From Psychroserpens sp. SPM9 (GTDB taxonomy: Bacteria; Bacteroidota; Bacteroidia; Flavobacteriales; Flavobacteriaceae), in the NCBI RefSeq assembly GCF_025153525.1, contig NZ_JANZNR010000008.1, positions 124,001-188,000 on the forward strand: a stretch of DNA of 64,000 bases, read 5' to 3'. How positions within the stretch are numbered: position 1 is the first letter of the stretch; every line of letters begins with the position of its first letter. Below the pieces are notes generated by a model, which saw nothing but the letters and a program-made list of their open reading frames with translations, was not told the DNA's origin and ran no database searches. Positions 16,327 through 24,500 of the stretch are shown in pieces. A program made the translations under genes and the position numbers.

Positions 16327-17109
16327 TCAATTGGATGGTTTGTTCGTTTTCAATACATTAGTTAAATCCAATTGAAGGTTTTTATTGGTTTTTAATAGAT
16401 CTTCCAATGCTGTTTTTGCCCAAGATGTTCTTATACCTAAATCGAACAACATTTGTTCTAATTCCACCGTTCCATATTGTTCTTTAAGTTTTGAATAAGA
16501 GAACACATTCTTTTCTCTAAGCTCATAATAGCTTAATTGGTGATTATTGAATAATTCTTTCGCATCATTGATTCCATGTTTTGCTAAATAGGGTTTTAAA
16601 TGTTCTTCTTTAAATTCCGCCATCATATTAAATGCGTCCTTTACGTGTTGCTCTTCTCTAAAATAGTGGTCAATATTATCTAAAATCTGAGGCATTTTGA
16701 TGTCTTTGGTTAAGTGAGAGTAATTTACCGTTAGAATCAGATCAAATATTCTCGCAGCTCTAATGGTACTGAATTCAGTTATAGAATCGTTGGTTGAAAA
16801 TCTCTGGGTTTCTTGATAAATATTATTAAGAATTTCTTGATCTTTATTATAGTACACAATGTGTTCATTTATTCGATTTTCATCTATTTGCAAATCCACT
16901 AGAATACGACCATATAATTCTTTCTCAAATATTTTAGCTTTCCTTTCCTCATTCCAATTATTAATCTGCAAAGCAATGAGAATACCAATGACCACGAGTA
17001 TAACTTCTCCAATCGCGTACTTTAAATACCTGCCTGTCCGGCTGGCAGGCTTTCCAGTTTTTCCTTCTGAGAGTAAGTTCTGCCTAATCTTTCTAAAGAA
17101 TTTTATCAT
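16327..17109 (-). CDS. DUF6090 family membrane protein
   Basis: 260 residues. The N-terminus MIKFFRKIRQNLLSEGKTGKP leads to the family core RYLKYAIGEVILVVIGILIALQINNWNE, whose TM helix spans about 34-49. The remaining 200 residues are charged, helical and probably periplasmic. Function unknown. Residues 20-27 (KPASRTGR) are encoded by a GC-rich palindrome that looks inserted in frame. It overlaps the YwqK/MORN gene by 4 bp and is therefore translationally coupled to it. A second member lies at 23527-24324. Confidence 0.85.
   Translation of the reverse strand: MIKFFRKIRQNLLSEGKTGKPASRTGRYLKYAIGEVILVVIGILIALQINNWNEERKAKIFEKELYGRILVDLQIDENRINEHIVYYNKDQEILNNIYQETQRFSTNDSITEFSTIRAARIFDLILTVNYSHLTKDIKMPQILDNIDHYFREEQHVKDAFNMMAEFKEEHLKPYLAKHGINDAKELFNNHQLSYYELREKNVFSYSKLKEQYGTVELEQMLFDLGIRTSWAKTALEDLLKTNKNLQLDLTNVLKTNKPSN
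17029..17049. repeat. GC-rich palindrome inside DUF6090 gene (copy 1)
   Basis: A 21-bp sequence with arms CCTGCC/GGCAGG and centre TGTCCGGCT. It is identical to the copy at 24244-24264 and strikingly GC-rich against AT-rich surroundings. It is read in frame by the DUF6090 gene. Confidence 0.75.
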
Positions 17110-18020
17110 TGGTTCTGAATAACACCATTTACAACTTCTATTTTACCATCCAACTTGCCTTCACTATCATAATAAATAAGCGTACCATTACCATCTTTAA
17201 AATCGCCATAATCTAATTCGTTTCCGTTATTATCATTATAACTAATAATGTTCATTAACTTATTATTTTCCCATAAAACTACTTTAAACAATACACCATT
17301 TTTATAATATACCGTTTCCTTACCATCCATTAGTCCATTTGAGTAATTGACTATTCTACCCAATTGATGGTTTGGGTAATAGCTTTTCCAAACGCCTACT
17401 TGTTTGCTATCTGTATTGGTATGTCCTTCGGATTCAATTTGGCCGTTTTCATAATAAAATTTCCAATAATCAAGATCATTACTTATTTGGTATTCACGTT
17501 GAATTTTACCTGTATTTACATTATATTCTTTCATCCAAGTCACCTTGGCTCCATCATAATTCTGTATAGTGAATAACTGACCATTTTCATCGTAGCTCTT
17601 CCATTCTCCATGCATTTGATGCCCATAAATGTCATGAAAAGAATAGCTTCCCATAGCTTTAAGTTTACCGTTTTCGTGATAAAACTTCCAAACACCATCT
17701 TTTTTTGACGTTAATGATGTGATTGTCCATTTTCCTTCAGATTCTATTTGACCGTTCTCATAATAATACTTCCAGAAATCAGTACGTCGCCCTTTTTTAT
17801 AGGATCCAATACTTTTAAGTTTGCCATTTTCATAATAAAATTTCCATTCTCCTTCCGCAGGAGGTGGCTGATTTGGGTTTAAGGTAATAGGAGCATTAGG
17901 GTTTTTTCCTTTACCAATGGATTTTAATTGACCATTGTCGTAATATTCTTTTTGTACTTCTTGAGCATATGTATTTACAAAAATGATACAAATGATTAAT
18001 AACTGGATTGTTTTTTTCAT
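17106..18020 (-). CDS. Secreted MORN/YwqK-repeat protein
   Basis: 304 residues with a signal peptide (LLIICIIFVNTYAQE). The mature part is a string of about nine repeats of the type YYENGQLKSIGSYKKG-W-FY, the YwqK/MORN_2 repeat that forms a beta-hairpin ribbon. Annotation pipelines call such proteins YwqK-family antitoxins, but no toxin is evident here. It overlaps the DUF6090 gene by 4 bp, indicating coupled expression. The following minus-strand upstream gene at 18063-19286 carries the same repeat type. Confidence 0.8.
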   Translation of the reverse strand: MKKTIQLLIICIIFVNTYAQEVQKEYYDNGQLKSIGKGKNPNAPITLNPNQPPPAEGEWKFYYENGKLKSIGSYKKGRRTDFWKYYYENGQIESEGKWTITSLTSKKDGVWKFYHENGKLKAMGSYSFHDIYGHQMHGEWKSYDENGQLFTIQNYDGAKVTWMKEYNVNTGKIQREYQISNDLDYWKFYYENGQIESEGHTNTDSKQVGVWKSYYPNHQLGRIVNYSNGLMDGKETVYYKNGVLFKVVLWENNKLMNIISYNDNNGNELDYGDFKDGNGTLIYYDSEGKLDGKIEVVNGVIQNQ

Positions 18021-18062
18021 ACTGATGTGTTTGAAATATGTTAAATGATGTTAGATGTCACT

Positions 18063-19286
18063 TTACTCTAAAATTGATTTTAGATTATTAATAGTAGCCA
18101 ATAAATCTTCGTTAGGTTTCAATTTATAAGCTTTCTCAAGTGACTTAAGCGCTTGTTTACAAATATTTTTTCTTTGACTTTTTAATTCTTCATATCTTGC
18201 ATTGTCCGCACTAGAGGAGCCTAAACTATTTATTTCTTTCATAATTAAAGTTTCATTATCTAAATACAATAAACCTAGATTTAAGCATGCACTAAAGTGA
18301 TTTTTATCGCAAAGTTTATTGTATAATTGAGTAGCATAATCTAAATCAATATCAGTTCCCATCCCTGTATGGTACATAACAGCAAGGTTATACTGAGCAT
18401 CTAAATTTCCATTTTTAGCAGCTTCTTTTAAATGAACGATGGCTTTGGTATATTGTTCTTTTTCTAAATACGAAACTGCTTTTTTTAAATGAATAGTCTC
18501 TAATGCTTTACAAGTTCTTGAAATGTTTTTATTGCAAAGTTCCTCGTATAATTTGATTGCTAAATCTAAATTCTTCTCAACACCTTGCCCATCTTCATAC
18601 ATCATCGCAAGGAATTGCTTTGCTATTAAATCGCCATCTTTTGCAGCTTCATTAAAATGTGTAAATGCATTTTTATAATCTTTATTGTCATAATAAAGCA
18701 CTGAGGCTAGTTCTAAATCATATGATCTTTCATTACCATTTTCATCATAATATCTACAAGTTTCTAAATCTAGTTGTCCGTTATGGTGGTAGCATTTTCT
18801 TTTTAAATTTCCTGAGTCGTAATAAAATTCTTCTATTCCATCTTTGTTGCCATCTATTAAATTAGTCTTAGATATCATTACCTCATTTTCATTATACTCC
18901 TTCCAAAGCCCATTTAATACTATGAATTTTTCTTTGAGGTATTCAAACCCAATAAAATACTGGTAAGGTTCATCATCCGTTTCGCTAACCCTGAAGGTTC
19001 GTAAAAAAAAGTCTACAACATAATGATCACCAATAAATACTAATTGTCCTTTCCTGTCAAAATATTTAGTTATGGGTTCTCCAGTGCCATCACCATAATC
19101 TGCTAAAGCACTAGAACCATCTTTTGAATAATATTTCCAAATCCCAACTTCTTTGTTATTTTTAACTTCACCTTCTCCAGTAATTCTTCCAGATAGGTTA
19201 TCTTTTTCAACAGCCATTCCGCTTTTTTGTGCAAATAAATTTGAACACATTGTGATGATTACAACTACTAATACTATTTTTTTCAT
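18063..19286 (-). CDS. Secreted protein with YwqK/MORN and Sel1-like repeats
   Basis: 407 residues with a signal peptide (VVVIITMCSNLFAQK). The N-terminal half (to about 175) has YwqK-type hairpins (GVGIWKYYSKDGS-like, LWKEYNENEVMISKTNL, FYYDSGNLKRKCYHHNGQLD). The C-terminal half has Sel1/TPR helices (AKQFLAMMYEDGQGVEKNLDLAIKLYEELC and AQYNLAVMYHTGMGTDIDLDYATQLYNKLC). Sel1 repeats mediate protein contacts. It lies 42 bp upstream of the YwqK gene, so 18063-19286, 17106-18020 and 16327-17109 probably form one three-gene unit. The role is unknown. Confidence 0.78.
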   Translation of the reverse strand: MKKIVLVVVIITMCSNLFAQKSGMAVEKDNLSGRITGEGEVKNNKEVGIWKYYSKDGSSALADYGDGTGEPITKYFDRKGQLVFIGDHYVVDFFLRTFRVSETDDEPYQYFIGFEYLKEKFIVLNGLWKEYNENEVMISKTNLIDGNKDGIEEFYYDSGNLKRKCYHHNGQLDLETCRYYDENGNERSYDLELASVLYYDNKDYKNAFTHFNEAAKDGDLIAKQFLAMMYEDGQGVEKNLDLAIKLYEELCNKNISRTCKALETIHLKKAVSYLEKEQYTKAIVHLKEAAKNGNLDAQYNLAVMYHTGMGTDIDLDYATQLYNKLCDKNHFSACLNLGLLYLDNETLIMKEINSLGSSSADNARYEELKSQRKNICKQALKSLEKAYKLKPNEDLLATINNLKSILE

Positions 19287-19447
19287 AATTAATTTATTTG
19301 TAAATATTCAGGCTTATCTTTTTTTAAATTGTAATTAGACATTTTATGTGTGCTCTAGATTTATACATTTTATCAGATTTGCTATAATCTTTTTATGAAT
19401 GTATAATTAATCCTTTTGGAGCTCTATTATATTTTAAGGCTTGACAT
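19287..19447. other. Gene-free spacer
   Basis: AT-rich leader region of the Sel1/YwqK gene. I see no convincing promoter box, coding frame or hairpin here. The rest of the 640-bp gap holds a probable gene remnant and a repeat copy. Confidence 0.5.
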
Positions 19448-19711
19448 TTATACTTGCTTTTGGGTAATAAAAATACCCTTAGTAGAAATAAATTTATTTA
19501 AGCCTAAACTGTTATTAGTTTTAACTCTATATCTAATGGTACTATTAGATTTACTAAACCTCTTATCAATCTTACTACAATTAACTTCTTGACCTGTTCT
19601 GCTAAGTGAGAAACCAAATACGACTAGCAGCCCTAATACGACTTGTTTCTTAAGATTAATTTCTCCAAAGGGGTATTGAAAATACGTCCCTGTTTTTTTA
19701 TGAAATTGGGT
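19448..19711 (-). pseudogene. Possible DUF6090-related gene remnant
   Basis: An open frame of about 87 codons without an ATG, ending at TAA 19448-19450. Its first part reads HKKTGTYFQYPFGEINL, which resembles KTGxxxxRTGRYFKYAIGEIIL of the DUF6090 gene at 23527-24324. It then diverges into KKQVVLGLLVVFGFSLSRTGQEVNC and a Lys/Asn/Ser-rich tail. It may be the fused remains of two cassettes. The similarity is short and was judged by eye, so it could be chance. Confidence 0.3.
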
Positions 19712-19770
19712 TTAGACGAATTTTAAATAGAATTTTTTAATTGGTTTAGCGGCTGGCCATAATGAAGGCT

Positions 19771-19902
19771 AACGTGTTGTTTATGATGTTGTTGTATTGG
19801 TTTGGTCTAAGGTAGTAAAACAAATCGAATCAAAGGAATATTCCGCAGAAATTTTCCGAGCACACACGAACCGAACAATAAATTATACAGGTTATTGCCA
19901 AC
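19771..19902. repeat. Array repeat, copy 8 (subclass A)
   Basis: It begins AACGTGTTGTTTATGATGTTG, continues TTTGGTCTAAGGTAGTAAAACAAATCGAATC, has hairpin GGAATATTC-cgca-GAAATTTTCC, then CCGAGCACACACGAACCGAACAATA and the end AATTATACAGGTTATTGCC. It lies downstream of the VCBS-repeat gene on the minus strand. Confidence 0.78.
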
Positions 19903-19926
19903 TGTGCTTTATTTCAATTAGTTTTT

Positions 19927-22900
19927 CTATCGTTTTATTATTTTTTTCCATTCAACTGAGTTATGAATGTCTTTTAATTCAATAATATAAATTCCAGATT
20001 CAAAATTTGATAGATCTATAGAGTCTGAATGAGTACATAAATACATAAGTTGACCTATACTATTATATACTTTTACAATACTAATTGGCAGATTAGATGT
20101 AATTGATAAAAGACCATGTGTTGGATTTGGATACAATTTAAAAATTGATTGCGTATTATCTTGAATAGAAAGCTCATCATCAATTATCTCAGTGGAAACA
20201 GTATTTGTAATTATCGGTGGATTAAAATCAAAATATATTTCAGCAGTATTGAAAATAATATTACCAACAATAACATCATTCTTAGGCTTTATTTTATACG
20301 CTACAAAACCATGAGAATTAAGTTCGTCATTAGTGCTGTCTGGTAAATTAATGTCATCAAAAATAAAATTTATTTCACTGCCATTTGTGATTTCTACTCT
20401 GCCTGTATGACTTAAACTCTCAAGTTGCATAGTTGTCCAATCCAATTTTTGATCTAATGTATTGCTAACTCTGACATTTATAGCACTAGCGGTTCCGGTA
20501 TTTTGAAATCGAATTACATAATGCAAATATTTGTCAACATCTTCAAATAGTATTTCGTCTCCTTCTAAAACTGTAATGTCATTTGGGTCGTAAGAGCCAA
20601 TAACAGTTTGTTCAAAAGAAAATACGTTATCGTTTTCAGTCGCATCATTGGTAATAGGGTTAATTGTAGCTGTAAAAGCTAAGATATCATCAATATTTGT
20701 TGTAGGTGGAGTAAGTATATTAAAATCTAGATTAATAGTTCTAGTTTCAAACGGATTTAAATCTGAAAAATCAAATGTAACTATTCCAGCAGACTGTGAA
20801 TTTATAGATTCACTAGCTCCTAAAAAATTCATTTTAGAACTGTCAAATTGAAAAGTTATAGAACCAGTCAATTGTTCTGTACCAATATTTTTATAAACTA
20901 TTTGATAGGATGTATCAAAACCTGGTCTTGGATCATCTAAATCTGGAATGATACTAATATTTAAATCGTTAATAATTTGGATAGGTTCTAAGCAGAAATC
21001 TCCTATAAATGAATCATTTGTGTTTGTGAAAGTCACAGCGTAAAAATCAGGATTAGATTGGTAATTATTTTCAATTGGCGAAATAATTGAGACATCATAT
21101 TCACCACTAACAACATTTATAAGGTAACTGCCATTTTCTTGTGTAAATGAAGCAAAACTTTCATTAAGCTTTTCTGCTATAACTAAAACGTTAGGGATTT
21201 CTAGATCATTATCGTCACAACCGTTAGAATTTAAATCAAGTTTTATAGTACCAGTAATTTGATTGACAATGCCTAAATTTTCATGAATGATTATCTTATC
21301 AGAACCTGAAGAAATAACATCCATATCTCCATCATTATCAATATCTATGGTAAATACTGATTTTGCAAATTCTACATCTAATGAGATGATTTTTTGAGAA
21401 CTAAAACTTCCTAGTCCGTTTTGATTTTCATACCAAGCTATTTTTCCATCTCCTTCTGATGCAGAAATAACATCCATATCACCATCATTATCTAAATCAC
21501 CAGCAGTTACTGCTCTAGCTCCATCTGCATTAGTAGAAATAATTTGTTCTACACCAAAATTACCCAGTCCATCTAAATTTTCATACCAAGCTATTTTATC
21601 ATCAATATCTGATGCAGACAAAACATCCTCATCTCCATCACCATCTATATCGGCAGAATAGACAGAATATGCAGAATTAGCAGTTAAAGTTATAATCTTT
21701 TCGTTAGAGAAATTCCCTAAACCATCTAAGTTTTCGTACCATGCTATTTTATCTTGAAATGAAATAGCAGATAGAATATCCATGTCTCCATCATTATCTA
21801 TATCTGAAGCATAAACTGAACGAGCAGAAAGAGCATTATCAGTTATTGTATTTGCTGAAGAGAAAGCTCCTACGCCATTTAGGTTTTTATACCATACTAT
21901 TTCATTATTATTATTTGAAGCAACAACGATATCAATCAAATTATCACCATCAATATCAGCTGATAATAAACATGGTACTCCAGAAATGTCGTTAGCAATA
22001 TCATTCTGAGTAGCTAAAAAACCAGGCCCTATATTTTCAAGCCAAAATGCATTATTTTCAATATTAGTTACGGCAAAGACATCAACAAAATCATCGTTAT
22101 TAATGTCTGTGGGTAATACACTATAAATGTTATTATTAAACGTAGATACAAATTGTGGTGAAGGGTTATCAAAATCACCGCTAATATTTTTTATCCAGAT
22201 CAGCTTATCATGATTAGGATTTGAATAGCCAGACAAAATATCTGTATTACCATCGTTATTAAAATCTGCTTGATGAACAGAGCCTACCTGACCATATCCA
22301 ACATTTATTGTCAATTTAGGAAAATTAACTCCACTAGAATTATTATAAAACCAAACAACTTCACTCATTTGATTTTCAATACTAGAACCTGCTATTACAT
22401 CAAAAACTCCATCATCATCAATATCTGCAACACTTATAGTTTTCACATCATCTGAGTTATCTGAAATAATATTTTGGTTACCAAAATTACCATTACTATC
22501 TAAGTTTTCATACCATGCTATTTTACCATCATCTTCTGATGCTGAAAGAATATCATTATCACCATCATTATCAAAGTCTGTTACAAATATTGAACGAATT
22601 CCATTAATTTCAGTCGTTATAATTTGACTCGATCCAAAATTCCCTAAGCCATCTAAATTTTCTAACCACACTAAACGATCTGAAAGTGTTGAAAATGTAT
22701 AATATCCAACAATTAAATCCATATCTCCATCATTATCTAAATCAGAAGATGCGATAGACTCAGCCTTGTAAAATTCTAACTGATCTATTATGATTTCATC
22801 ACTAAAATCCCCAAGTCCATTAAGATTTTCGTACCAAATTATCTTTTCTTCTGTAAATGAATTAGAAATTATATCCATATCTCCATCCATATCTAAATCT

Positions 22901-23490
22901 ACTGATATTACTGAGTGAGGCTCTGCAGTAATTGATATAATTTGTTGGTTTCCAAAATCGCCTAAGCCATTTGTGTTTTCATACCAAGCAATTTTATCGT
23001 CATCTCTTGACGCTGAAACAATATCATAATCACCATCTCCGTCAATATCTGCGGATATTATACTTAATACATAATTCAAATCACTTGAAATCATTTGTCT
23101 ATCGCCAAAATTTCCTAATCCGTCCATGTTTTCACACCAATATATTGTATTCTCAAAGGATGAAGCATAAACAACATCTTTATCACCATCATTATCAAAA
23201 TCTTCTACAAAAACACTACTAGGCTGACTTGAGCCCGTCTCAATTTCAGCAATAACATTTAGTTTACTAAAATCGGTAGCAGCTTCAAGGTTTTCAAACC
23301 ATCCTATTATATCATGTGTAGCGACTAATAAATCACTATCACCATCATTGTCAAAATCTACCGAAATAATTTGATGGACATCACCACTTATTTTGTCAGT
23401 ATCTAAAATGGTATTATCCAAAAACCCAATTTGAGAATTACAAATAGTAAAGCAAAGACAAGCTAACAGTAAAGATAGTTTTAGTTTCAT
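19927..23490 (-). CDS. Large secreted FG-GAP/VCBS-repeat protein with T9SS sorting domain
   Basis: 1187 residues. The signal peptide ends near NSQIG. Roughly residues 25-740 are a dozen or more FG-GAP/VCBS repeats with calcium-type loops such as DIDGDGD, DLDNDGDMD and DFDNDGDND, separated by IAWYENLDGLGNFG-like linkers, giving a beta-propeller or propeller pair. A carboxypeptidase-regulatory-like module follows (TGTIKLDLNSNGCDDND), then DUF11-like beta domains. The C-terminal ~75 residues (LYPNPTHGLLSI, FESGIYIIELKD, ending KKIIKR) are a type A T9SS sorting domain, so the protein is exported by the gliding/PorSS machinery to the cell surface. It probably acts in adhesion. Confidence 0.92.
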   Translation of the reverse strand: MKLKLSLLLACLCFTICNSQIGFLDNTILDTDKISGDVHQIISVDFDNDGDSDLLVATHDIIGWFENLEAATDFSKLNVIAEIETGSSQPSSVFVEDFDNDGDKDVVYASSFENTIYWCENMDGLGNFGDRQMISSDLNYVLSIISADIDGDGDYDIVSASRDDDKIAWYENTNGLGDFGNQQIISITAEPHSVISVDLDMDGDMDIISNSFTEEKIIWYENLNGLGDFSDEIIIDQLEFYKAESIASSDLDNDGDMDLIVGYYTFSTLSDRLVWLENLDGLGNFGSSQIITTEINGIRSIFVTDFDNDGDNDILSASEDDGKIAWYENLDSNGNFGNQNIISDNSDDVKTISVADIDDDGVFDVIAGSSIENQMSEVVWFYNNSSGVNFPKLTINVGYGQVGSVHQADFNNDGNTDILSGYSNPNHDKLIWIKNISGDFDNPSPQFVSTFNNNIYSVLPTDINNDDFVDVFAVTNIENNAFWLENIGPGFLATQNDIANDISGVPCLLSADIDGDNLIDIVVASNNNNEIVWYKNLNGVGAFSSANTITDNALSARSVYASDIDNDGDMDILSAISFQDKIAWYENLDGLGNFSNEKIITLTANSAYSVYSADIDGDGDEDVLSASDIDDKIAWYENLDGLGNFGVEQIISTNADGARAVTAGDLDNDGDMDVISASEGDGKIAWYENQNGLGSFSSQKIISLDVEFAKSVFTIDIDNDGDMDVISSGSDKIIIHENLGIVNQITGTIKLDLNSNGCDDNDLEIPNVLVIAEKLNESFASFTQENGSYLINVVSGEYDVSIISPIENNYQSNPDFYAVTFTNTNDSFIGDFCLEPIQIINDLNISIIPDLDDPRPGFDTSYQIVYKNIGTEQLTGSITFQFDSSKMNFLGASESINSQSAGIVTFDFSDLNPFETRTINLDFNILTPPTTNIDDILAFTATINPITNDATENDNVFSFEQTVIGSYDPNDITVLEGDEILFEDVDKYLHYVIRFQNTGTASAINVRVSNTLDQKLDWTTMQLESLSHTGRVEITNGSEINFIFDDINLPDSTNDELNSHGFVAYKIKPKNDVIVGNIIFNTAEIYFDFNPPIITNTVSTEIIDDELSIQDNTQSIFKLYPNPTHGLLSITSNLPISIVKVYNSIGQLMYLCTHSDSIDLSNFESGIYIIELKDIHNSVEWKKIIKR

Positions 23491-23500
23491 AAGTACATTT

Positions 23501-23522
23501 TAATTATACACGTTGTTGTGCG
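23501..23522. repeat. Array repeat, copy 9 (terminal half-motif only)
   Basis: Only the end motif TTAATTATACACGTTGTTGTG remains, filling most of the 36-bp gap between the DUF6090 stop and the VCBS-repeat gene start. Confidence 0.6.
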
Positions 23523-23526
23523 TTCG

Positions 23527-24324
23527 TTAGTTTTTGTCTTTCAGTTCAGATTCAATTAAATTCAATATATTATCTGTGTAATCTAACATTTTAACATACA
23601 AGTTTAATCGATTATTTTCAACACCCATTTTCATAAAGAGTGGGTGTAGAATATTTGGGTTATGATATAATTCTATTAATTTTTTATTCTGAAACTCAAT
23701 ATCATTTTTAAAAGCTTTGCTTAAGCCAAAAGATTGTCTAATTCTATTGTCTAAAAATAATCCTCCAATTGATTTAAATTCAATATGTAGTGTGTTTAGT
23801 AAATTCATAGATAATGTTTCATCTTCGAATCCTTGATTGATTTCCGCTGAAAATAAGGCTAATTTTGATTTAAGATTTTCACTTTTCAATATTTTTAAAT
23901 CTCCACTTCCAATCAAAGCTTGATAACTTCCAACAATAGGTTCGGTTCTATAATAATTAAAAGCTCCATAGTAGATAAATCTACCAACAGAGTCTCTCTT
24001 ATATTGCAAATCTTTTCTTTCTAAGCATTCTATAAGTGATTTACAACTATTAATTACAAACGTCTGTTTATCGATTACCTCTGAATATATTTTTTTGTTT
24101 TCAATAAAGTCTTTTTGCAGAGTTTTAAGTATTAATATTTCACTCTTTTTTTCTTTTTGTTTTTCATTCCAATTATTGATACTTAATGCAATTAAAATTC
24201 CAATGACCACTAGGATAATCTCTCCGATTGCATATTTAAAATACCTGCCTGTCCGGCTGGCAGGCTTTCCAGTTTTGTTTTTTTTCATGAGGTCGTATCT
24301 TATTTTTCTAAAGAATTTTATCAT
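23527..24324 (-). CDS. DUF6090 family membrane protein (second copy)
   Basis: 265 residues. The N-terminus MIKFFRKIRYDLMKKNKTGKPASRTGRYFKYAIGEIILVVIGILIALSINNWNE is very like the protein at 16327-17109, including the palindrome-encoded KPASRTGR insert. After the TM helix (about 36-51) the two diverge almost completely, as expected for members with a fixed anchor and variable extracytoplasmic domain. It sits only 36 bp upstream of the large T9SS cargo gene. Function unknown. Confidence 0.85.
   Translation of the reverse strand: MIKFFRKIRYDLMKKNKTGKPASRTGRYFKYAIGEIILVVIGILIALSINNWNEKQKEKKSEILILKTLQKDFIENKKIYSEVIDKQTFVINSCKSLIECLERKDLQYKRDSVGRFIYYGAFNYYRTEPIVGSYQALIGSGDLKILKSENLKSKLALFSAEINQGFEDETLSMNLLNTLHIEFKSIGGLFLDNRIRQSFGLSKAFKNDIEFQNKKLIELYHNPNILHPLFMKMGVENNRLNLYVKMLDYTDNILNLIESELKDKN
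24244..24264. repeat. GC-rich palindrome inside DUF6090 gene (copy 2)
   Basis: The same 21 bp as at 17029-17049, with arms CCTGCC/GGCAGG, in the same reading phase. Flanking bases are also identical for about ten positions on each side, which could reflect gene duplication rather than two separate insertions. Confidence 0.75.
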
Positions 24325-24344
24325 TGGTTAATTATAATGACGCA

Positions 24345-24468
24345 TAACGTGATTATATATGGTTAGAAGTATTAGAGAACTAAGTTAGCAAAAAAGAAAG
24401 AAGAGTGCGGAAATTCGGTAGAATTTCCCGAACCATCATTAAACACTATTAACTATACACGTTGTTGT
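24345..24468. repeat. Array repeat, copy 10 (subclass A)
   Basis: It starts ATAACGTGATTATATATGGTTAG, has GAACTAAGTTAGCAAAAAAG, a perfect 8-bp hairpin GGAAATTC-ggta-GAATTTCC, CCGAACCATCATTAAACA and the end TTAACTATACACGTTGTTGT. It lies between the LRR and DUF6090 genes. Confidence 0.82.
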
Positions 24469-24500
24469 AAAACATTTAATATTTTTTAATAAAAAATCTT

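Noticed and set aside
17106-18020. YwqK toxin-antitoxin system
   Set aside because: The protein is exported and no toxin-like gene is adjacent; only the repeat family is shared with so-called YwqK antitoxins.
22270-23222. Plus-strand open frames within the VCBS-repeat gene
   Set aside because: Translations are His/Asn/Ile-rich mirror images of the Asp/Asn repeat codons on the other strand; not genes.
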